Shown here: piece after piece, positions 58,448 through 64,000 of the stretch
Position numbering within the stretch: the stretch's first letter is position 1
Layout: each line of letters begins with the position of its first letter
Virus record (IMG/VR): IMGVR_UViG_3300025648_000012
Location: 62,001 to 126,000 of that record
Direction: 5' to 3' (one strand)
Length of the DNA stretch: 64,000 nucleotides
DNA from: a virus
Position numbers and translations under genes: made by a program
The notes under the pieces: model-generated
What the model saw: the letters and a program-made list of their open reading frames with translations, nothing else
The model's database searches: none
Told to the model about the DNA's origin: nothing

Positions 58448-59659
58448 ATGCCATTATCATTGCCTAGCATAAATGTAGCAAATGGGTTACAAGGTTTAGT
58501 AGGAAATCAACCTTTGTCCGCTACAAGTCTTTTGCCGAATCTATCTATTCCCCCTATCGGTGGAGTATCTTCGTTGTCAGCTGCGCTTCCAGGGTCTGCT
58601 GGAGCTCAATCGTTATCAAGTGTAGGAGGTGGGCTTTTAGAATCTCAATCTTCTGGACGAGTATACGGTACTACGGATGAGGATTTAGCTAAGAATCCTA
58701 ACTACTCCATTACTTTTATTCAGTACGATGATGCAGGAAATCCAGCAATAACTGTAAAGGCGTTTGCTCCAACCTCTTTTCAAGCCTCTTTTGATTCTCA
58801 ATTTCAAGCCCCTTTTGCTGGGGGATTACTTGGTGGTGGCTTTCTTGGAAATTTGGCTGCAGCGTTGACTGGAACGAGGTTAACAGCACAGGCTTTAACC
58901 ATGCAGGTATGGCAAGGAGGAGCAGACCACCAATTTACGGTAGATTTGGACCTTACTGCCTGGAGTAATTCTGATGATGTACGTGGGCCTTTAGCTGGGT
59001 TAATAGAGATGGGAGTTGCAGGAGTAGACAACGGATTGTTTGTTGCTCCTGGCCCGAGATTAGATCCCGAAGAAACAGGTAAAATACTTGCTGGGCTTTT
59101 TACACAAACTGCGTCTGTAGCTTCTCAAGTTATATCAGCAAGCAACCCTCCTACGAGTTCTTCTCAGGCAAATACCTCTGGAAGTTCCGTAAATGCCATA
59201 GCTTCCGCCGCAAATGATCAAGCTACAGTAGCGGGTAATTCTCAATCCATAGCATCCGCATTAACAAATAACGGAGCAGTTGCGCAAGAGAAAAAGATAA
59301 TAGGGCAGTCAAGTACGGATTTAATGAAGAAAGCGGTTAAAAAGAAAATATCTGTGCAGATAGGACAGTGGTTTACATTACCAAATATAGTTATTACGAA
59401 TTTAACTCCAGTTTTTGCTTCAAACATTCTTGATAGCAATGGATTTCCAATTAAAACCTCAGTACAGGTTACCTTTATTCCCTTTTTTCAGTTATCCAAG
59501 GAAGACGTTCTAAATATGTTCGTAAATACCAACTCAAGTCCTGGGGTTGGGGTTGCAAATACTGCAGCCACACTTTCATTAGCGACTGGGCTAACTGGTG
59601 GAGTAAAGGGTATAATTCCGACTTCTACAGTTAGTAGCGGATTGTCTTTGCTTGGTTAG
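58448..59659 (+). CDS. Baseplate/tail-tube initiator-like structural protein (putative)
   Basis: 403-residue Ser/Gly/Ala-rich protein. The C-terminal domain, ISVQIGQWFTLPNIVITNLTPVFAS...GFPIKTSVQVTFIPFFQLSKEDVL, resembles the T4 gp48/gp54-type tube-initiator fold at the centre of the baseplate. The middle region is low complexity. It precedes gp53- and gp27-like genes, as expected. Confidence 0.55.
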   Translation: MPLSLPSINVANGLQGLVGNQPLSATSLLPNLSIPPIGGVSSLSAALPGSAGAQSLSSVGGGLLESQSSGRVYGTTDEDLAKNPNYSITFIQYDDAGNPAITVKAFAPTSFQASFDSQFQAPFAGGLLGGGFLGNLAAALTGTRLTAQALTMQVWQGGADHQFTVDLDLTAWSNSDDVRGPLAGLIEMGVAGVDNGLFVAPGPRLDPEETGKILAGLFTQTASVASQVISASNPPTSSSQANTSGSSVNAIASAANDQATVAGNSQSIASALTNNGAVAQEKKIIGQSSTDLMKKAVKKKISVQIGQWFTLPNIVITNLTPVFASNILDSNGFPIKTSVQVTFIPFFQLSKEDVLNMFVNTNSSPGVGVANTAATLSLATGLTGGVKGIIPTSTVSSGLSLLG

Positions 59660-59672
59660 GGGCTAAATAATA

Positions 59673-60011
59673 ATGAAGACTTTATCACAAACAACAAAGG
59701 TAGTTAAAGACAATGATGGTACAATTCAACCTGACTTGTTAAACTCCTTGTATGTAAACATGCAATATGAGGTAGTAATTCAAGAAATTTTGCAAGTTAC
59801 AAGTGCTCACGAAGCTAATTTACCTGGCTTAGCTTATTCCTATTACGGCGATGTGGATATGTGGCGTGCAATTTTAGTAGTTAATGGACTAATTGACCCA
59901 ATATCGGACGTAGTTGCAGGAATGTATTTAGTTATGCCAACCCGCGATTCTGTATCAAAATACTTAACTGCAAATAATGCAACGACTTCAATAGCAAAAA
60001 TAACAATCTAA
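59673..60011 (+). CDS. Baseplate wedge protein (gp53-like)
   Basis: 112-residue protein. LAYSYYGDVDMWRAILVVNGLIDPISDVVAGMYLVMP is the LysM-like tail/baseplate pattern of gp53-type wedge proteins (YGD..LW..I...N...DP...AG..L.IP). Links inner wedge subunits. Confidence 0.75.
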   Translation: MKTLSQTTKVVKDNDGTIQPDLLNSLYVNMQYEVVIQEILQVTSAHEANLPGLAYSYYGDVDMWRAILVVNGLIDPISDVVAGMYLVMPTRDSVSKYLTANNATTSIAKITI

Positions 60012-60026
60012 ATAAGGTACTACTCA

Positions 60027-61139
60027 ATGGCGTTTACTGTTGGGCCAACTTGCCGCATAGAACAGATTCTAATAGAAAAGAATAAATTACCGGATACTTT
60101 TGGCATTACTTACCTACATATTGTATCCTCAGCGGAGGTGTCTCTGCCTACCTGTACTCTGTCCTTCATAGACCCAATAGGGTTTATGGAAAAAATAGGA
60201 ATAGGGGATGGAACTATAGTTTCTATTACAATAACCACTTCAGTTACAAAAACGTATGAATTTAGAGTTTGCAAAGTGCCTTTAAGACTGCAAGCTGGTC
60301 TTGGGTATACTTATACTTTAGAAATGTACTTAAATTACCCGCTATATTTGGCTCAAACAGATGAAAACTCTCAAACTGGCCCATCATCTGCCGCCATGAC
60401 CTACATAGCCAATTCGGTAGGGTTAAATGGTTCTCAAAATAACATAGTAACTACAGCGGATTCTATGGTGTGGTCTCCAGGAGGAAGAGTTTATTCAGTA
60501 TGGGCTAGATCTATAGCCTTAAGAGGGTACAAAAGTTCTACTTCTTTAATGGTGGTTGCAGTTTCAGAAGATGGCGATTTACTCTACAAAGATATATCCT
60601 TAGCAAAAATTGCGGTGAACGTCTCTACAATCTTAACTCCAGGATTTGTATTTTGCCAAGAGTTTAAGCCAACAATAACTCCTGGTGTAAGCAATTTAAC
60701 TCTTAATTATGACCACACAAGGTACGCTCAAGATCTAACGCCAATCGCCTACGATAGCATAGATGTTTTTCCTCATAATAATTCCATACTTTTATCCTCA
60801 ACTGTAGATTCTATTATAACAAATGGAGGTTGCAGTTTTGGTCCTGTATTGTTTGGAACAACGCACGAGAACTATGACAACGCAGTAGCACAAAATGTTA
60901 GAGCGGATGCGACCTATTCAGTACAGGGAGAATTTTTATTTCCAACATCTAGCGGGTTATCTCTGCTAGACGCTTTTACTTTTGAGTTAAAAACACAGGC
61001 GCTAGATAGTCAACAAAATAATTCAGAGTTAAAGATAGATTTTTCTGGTAAATGGATAGTTAAAACCAAAATGATCCATATTGAGGGTCCACACTTTGCT
61101 GAAAAAATAATTGCTGTCAAACAAACACTATCCAATTAG
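60027..61139 (+). CDS. Baseplate hub protein (gp27/gpD-like, putative)
   Basis: 370-residue beta-rich protein immediately upstream of the spike. ISSAEVSLPTCTLSFIDP, then GDGTIVSITI and YTYTLEMYLNYPLY are typical of gp27/gpD/VgrG tube-domain hubs. Identification depends on position and beta-domain pattern. Forms the trimeric base for the spike encoded next. Confidence 0.65.
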   Translation: MAFTVGPTCRIEQILIEKNKLPDTFGITYLHIVSSAEVSLPTCTLSFIDPIGFMEKIGIGDGTIVSITITTSVTKTYEFRVCKVPLRLQAGLGYTYTLEMYLNYPLYLAQTDENSQTGPSSAAMTYIANSVGLNGSQNNIVTTADSMVWSPGGRVYSVWARSIALRGYKSSTSLMVVAVSEDGDLLYKDISLAKIAVNVSTILTPGFVFCQEFKPTITPGVSNLTLNYDHTRYAQDLTPIAYDSIDVFPHNNSILLSSTVDSIITNGGCSFGPVLFGTTHENYDNAVAQNVRADATYSVQGEFLFPTSSGLSLLDAFTFELKTQALDSQQNNSELKIDFSGKWIVKTKMIHIEGPHFAEKIIAVKQTLSN

Positions 61140-61160
61140 CCATCAGAACAATTTTAACAA

Positions 61161-61177
61161 AACAATTTTAGGTTGAG
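61161..61177 (+). repeat. 17-base element AACAATTTTAGGTTGAG, second copy
   Basis: AACAATTTTAGGTTGAG lies in the leader of the spike gene and is identical to 47641-47657 in the leader of the HNH gene. Its 10-base core AACAATTTTA also occurs just upstream at 61147-61156. It may be a regulatory site or a mobile duplication. Confidence 0.7.
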
Positions 61178-61179
61178 CC

Positions 61180-61758
61180 ATGATTTTTTCAAATCAGCAT
61201 CAATTATCCTTATTTCCAAACGAATCTCAAAGATACATAGGAATAGTTACTTCCATTACTGACCCTAAAAATTTAGGAAGAGTTCAGATAAAATGTCCAG
61301 GAGTTTACCCAAAAGGTTCAGATTGGATAGGGATTCAAAGGGATTGCATTGTTGGAGCTTCCCCTTCAAACGCTACGTCTTATGGAACTTTTGGAGTTCC
61401 GCCAGTTGGTGCGGAAGTAATCTTTGAATTACAAAATAATGACCCTAATTCTGCTATTATAGTGGGTACAAGGCAAACTGCTGCTTTACCAAATGGCTGG
61501 AGTACAACTGCATGGGGTTGGTTAGATATAGATGGAAATTACATACAAGTAGATAAAAAGACATTTAAGCTATTTGTTGCAGCCTCTGGAACTTACCTTG
61601 CAGTAGATTCTTCTGGAAACATAACAATTTATACTCCTGGAACCATAACTACTAATTGCACAACTGCAACAGTTAACGCATCATCTGGAGTCAATATAAA
61701 TACTCCAACAGCTACGTTCAGTACTAATGTAGTTGTAAACGGCACTTTAACAGTATAA
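61180..61758 (+). CDS. Baseplate central spike (gp5-like, OB-fold plus beta-helix)
   Basis: 192-residue protein. YIGIVTSITDPKNLGRVQIKCPG and YGTFGVPPVGAEVIFELQNNDPNSAIIVG form the OB-fold of gp5/VgrG-like spikes. The C-terminal 70 residues are strand-rich with DSSGNITIYTPGTITTNCTTATVNASSG repeats, forming a trimeric beta-helix. No lysozyme domain is present; the transglycosylase at 57011 may do that job. The PAAR tip gene is 41 bases downstream. Confidence 0.88.
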   Translation: MIFSNQHQLSLFPNESQRYIGIVTSITDPKNLGRVQIKCPGVYPKGSDWIGIQRDCIVGASPSNATSYGTFGVPPVGAEVIFELQNNDPNSAIIVGTRQTAALPNGWSTTAWGWLDIDGNYIQVDKKTFKLFVAASGTYLAVDSSGNITIYTPGTITTNCTTATVNASSGVNINTPTATFSTNVVVNGTLTV

Positions 61759-61799
61759 AACAACAGTATAAGAAAACAACAACCCATGAGTAACAGTCC

Positions 61800-62072
61800 A
61801 TGAGTAAACCTGTAGCAGTTGTTGGTAGTACATCAAGCCATGGTGGTTCCATGATAACAGCATCTGGCTCAAAAGTTATAACGCCTCAAGGCCCAGTTTG
61901 TATTACAGGCGATTCTCATTCCTGCCCCATTTCTGGACACGGAGTAACTTCAGTAACAGGTAACTCTACTCGAGCTACTACTTCTGGTAAAGCAATAGTA
62001 CTTCAAGGAGCAGTAGCAGGATGCGGGGCTAGTATAGTGGGTAACTTTGCGACGAGAGTAGCGTTGGATTAA
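61800..62072 (+). CDS. PAAR spike-tip protein
   Basis: 90-residue PAAR protein capping the spike. KPVAVVGSTSSHGGSMITASG, then ITGDSHSCPISGHGVTSVTGNS and GKAIVLQGAVAGCGASIVG show the three repeats and the His/Cys metal ligands. A 14-base tandem duplication upstream creates a decoy ATG at 61786 (5-codon frame). Confidence 0.9.
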   Translation: MSKPVAVVGSTSSHGGSMITASGSKVITPQGPVCITGDSHSCPISGHGVTSVTGNSTRATTSGKAIVLQGAVAGCGASIVGNFATRVALD

Positions 62073-62081
62073 GGAGGAAAA

Positions 62082-62465
62082 TTGGCAACTTATCAGGATG
62101 TAAATTCAAATATAGGAATTGACTTTAATTCACCGGTATTATCGGATATTAACTGTATTCAAAACGGTTTAACCAATATGTTTTCTACGGTTCCAGGTCA
62201 ACGAGGTAGAATTTTTCAACCTACCTACGGTTCTGCCTGGGCTTATCTTTTGCAAGAGCAAATAAGTACTACTAATGCTACAAAGATAATTAAAACCATG
62301 ATAAACGATATTAAAACATGGCAACCCTGGATTACAGTAATTGAAGGTCAGTGCACTATTTTAGTGGATTACACTTTGCCTGGGTACTCTGTAACTCTAG
62401 CTTGGCAGTTAGCTTCCTCAACCAGCACAAATTTTACTTCTTTTGCACTTCAAACAAATGGCTAA
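62082..62465 (+). CDS. Baseplate wedge protein (gp25-like)
   Basis: 127-residue gp25/W-type wedge protein. IGIDFNSPVLSDINCIQNGLTNMFSTVPGQRGRIFQPTYGSAWAYLLQE carries the family pattern (N..TxxGxR.....GxxL). It starts at TTG 62082 with a strong AAGGAGGAAAA five bases upstream. It joins the gp6-like ring in the baseplate. Confidence 0.85.
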   Translation: MATYQDVNSNIGIDFNSPVLSDINCIQNGLTNMFSTVPGQRGRIFQPTYGSAWAYLLQEQISTTNATKIIKTMINDIKTWQPWITVIEGQCTILVDYTLPGYSVTLAWQLASSTSTNFTSFALQTNG

Positions 62466-62468
62466 ACT

Positions 62469-64000
62469 ATGAACATACTGCAACTACTGCTACCTACAGT
62501 ACCTTTTGGTCAACCCTATTCAACTAATATATCCATTGACCCCAATTCTTTGCCTTCCGGTGGACTACTCACAACTGGAAGCTCTCAAATAAAATCTTTT
62601 ACTGTAACTATTCCAACAAATTTACCACCTGGAATAGGTTATACTGTCGGGGGCTATTCTTTAAGTCAGCTCAATGTTACAGTAAATTCAACTGGCCCCT
62701 ACACGTTGAATGGTTCTCCTAATAATACTCTATCAGGGAATTCCTATGTAATTCCTGTTTCTATAGTGGGCGGTTTCATAGTTCCTCCAACTATTACTTT
62801 AACTGGAGTGTGCAATACTACTGGACTGTATACTGGTAATCAATTTATAATTACTGCAAATACTACCGCAGGTGGTTCAGTTGACTTATATGGTAATGCT
62901 ACAATTCCTACTGCTTCTACATATTCTTCAACTCAAACTTATACTTTAACCTGTATTCAGCAGATAAATTTATCAAATTTAACTGTGGATCAGGGGGATT
63001 TTGTAACTCAGTTGCAAACAGCTTTAGCCAACAAGCAATCTTGGGCTGGAAACCTAACTACAGAAACTTCTGAAACAATAATTGAATTAGTTGCGACCAT
63101 TGCTGCGTTTGACTCTACTCGAGTAATTAGAGCAACAGAAAACGCATTTCCGCAATTAGCTCAAAATGATGCTGCAATACTTGCTGGGGCAATTCTTTCA
63201 GGAGTTAGATTAGCCAGAAAGTTACCTGCTCAAGCTTTGGTAAATTTAAGCAATACTGCATCAACTTCAATTACTATTTTGCCTTATACTCAATTCTCAG
63301 GTGCAGGTGCACAGTGGTTTAATACTCAAACAATAACCATTCCAGCGTTAGGAAGTATTGCTAATGTTGCGCTTTATGAAGGTACAATAAACATTACTTA
63401 TGGCACTGGAACTGGTAAACCCAACCAAATGTGGATATCTAATGAGGATTCATTCACAATTTCTGACCAAGATGTAGTAATTAAAGTAAATGGAACTGTT
63501 TTAGAAAAAACGTTTGGTGGATTATGGAATGCTGCAGGAACAAGTGCGTATGGAGAATTTACACTAAAAGATGGAAGAGCAATTGCACAGTTTGGTACCG
63601 CTAGTTATGGATATTCCCCTGCTACTTCTGATACTATTGCAATTCAATACTGCGTTACTTCTGGATCTTTAGGAAATACACTTTCTACTATTGGTTCTTC
63701 AGTAGTGACCGTAGCTTTGGTTGGGGCAGCCTCTCAAGCTGTGCCTTATCCTACCATATCTGGTACTTTTGTAACAAATCCATCGGGTGGAGCGGATGAA
63801 CTCCCAGCATCAACTTACAAAACTATTAGCGCTGGCTCTTTTGGAACTTATGGTTCAGCAGTAACTAAACCACAGTTACAAAGTATAGCCAAAAACTATC
63901 CCGGAATAGCAGACGTTATAGTAAAAGTTCAAAGAGACATAGATCCCTCCTCTTTATACTTGATGAACACTGCTCAAGTATCCCTACTGCCTACTGGAGG
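62469..64000 (+). CDS. Baseplate wedge protein (gp6/gpJ-like), truncated by window end
   Basis: Open frame of 510 codons from ATG 62469 to the right edge with no stop. The N-terminal 150 residues are beta-rich and Ser/Thr-rich. The later part has ETIIELVATIAAFDSTRVIRATENAFPQLA, ILAGAILSGVRLARKLPA, and near the end PSGGADELPASTYKTISAG followed by YPGIADVIVKVQRDIDPSSLYLMN, typical of gp6/gpJ baseplate proteins. It follows gp25 as in many myophages. Confidence 0.8.
   Translation, partial: MNILQLLLPTVPFGQPYSTNISIDPNSLPSGGLLTTGSSQIKSFTVTIPTNLPPGIGYTVGGYSLSQLNVTVNSTGPYTLNGSPNNTLSGNSYVIPVSIVGGFIVPPTITLTGVCNTTGLYTGNQFIITANTTAGGSVDLYGNATIPTASTYSSTQTYTLTCIQQINLSNLTVDQGDFVTQLQTALANKQSWAGNLTTETSETIIELVATIAAFDSTRVIRATENAFPQLAQNDAAILAGAILSGVRLARKLPAQALVNLSNTASTSITILPYTQFSGAGAQWFNTQTITIPALGSIANVALYEGTINITYGTGTGKPNQMWISNEDSFTISDQDVVIKVNGTVLEKTFGGLWNAAGTSAYGEFTLKDGRAIAQFGTASYGYSPATSDTIAIQYCVTSGSLGNTLSTIGSSVVTVALVGAASQAVPYPTISGTFVTNPSGGADELPASTYKTISAGSFGTYGSAVTKPQLQSIAKNYPGIADVIVKVQRDIDPSSLYLMNTAQVSLLPTG

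Overview
This window is the interior of a tailed-phage genome (or a contig of one). It is AT-rich and very densely packed. Every supported gene is on the + strand, with many ATGA, TTGA or TAATG stop/start overlaps and AGGAG-type ribosome binding sites. The tail genes (baseplate proteins resembling T4 gp53, gp27, gp5, gp25 and gp6, plus a PAAR spike tip) point to a contractile-tail myovirus. The amount of replication machinery suggests a large genome of which this is only part. One perfect sigma70 promoter (TTGACA-17-TATAAT at 5240-5268), strong Shine-Dalgarno sites and the PAAR/gp5 spike fit a bacterial, probably Gram-negative, host. The host cannot be named from the sequence.

Layout. 1-5.2 kb: two unknown genes, then both subunits of a type II DNA topoisomerase, each interrupted by a mini-intein. 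5.2-14.8 kb: accessory block with a promoter, hairpins, 11-bp tandem repeats, a histone-like Lys/Ala-rich protein, an HNH protein, a T4 Imm-type superinfection-immunity protein, a sigma-like protein, a zincin metallopeptidase, tRNA-Arg(UCU), and a strongly structured non-coding stretch at 13.94-14.20 kb. 14.9-31.8 kb: replication, recombination and nucleotide metabolism (family A DNA polymerase, ThyX, phosphoribosyltransferase, SbcC/Rad50-like ATPase, DnaN-like clamp, UvsW-like helicase, possible helicase loader, DnaB-like helicase, primase). 31.8-39.7 kb: a 7-deazaguanine DNA-modification cluster (QueD, a second T-fold protein, GalE, a P-loop kinase/nucleotidyltransferase fusion, a DpdA/TGT-like transglycosylase, a GT4 glycosyltransferase, QueE, FolE). 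39.7-44.9 kb: SWIM protein, sigma-like factor, SSB-like protein with a long acidic/lysine repeat tail, RecA/UvsX, dUTPase. 44.9-64 kb: packaging and virion genes (possible small terminase, large terminase, HNH, RuvC-like resolvase, a 2H-phosphoesterase/Acb1-like protein, MmcB-like nuclease, portal, gp26-like baseplate chaperone, tape measure, virion transglycosylase, tube initiator, gp53, hub, spike, PAAR, gp25, and a gp6-like gene running off the right edge).

How the genes work together. DnaB helicase, primase, PolA, clamp, SSB and topoisomerase make a largely self-sufficient replisome. RecA, SbcC, UvsW and RuvC support recombination-dependent replication and resolve DNA before packaging. 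FolE, QueD and QueE convert GTP to 7-carboxy-7-deazaguanine (CDG). DpdA would exchange the deazaguanine base into phage DNA, most plausibly to evade restriction. No QueC is visible, and GalE, a glycosyltransferase and a kinase/nucleotidyltransferase fusion are interleaved with these genes. This suggests the final base may be CDG or a further decorated, possibly glycosylated, derivative. That cluster is the best candidate here for an undescribed system.

All assignments come from reading motifs by eye; no database search was run. Where a start codon differs from the longest open frame, the entry says why.
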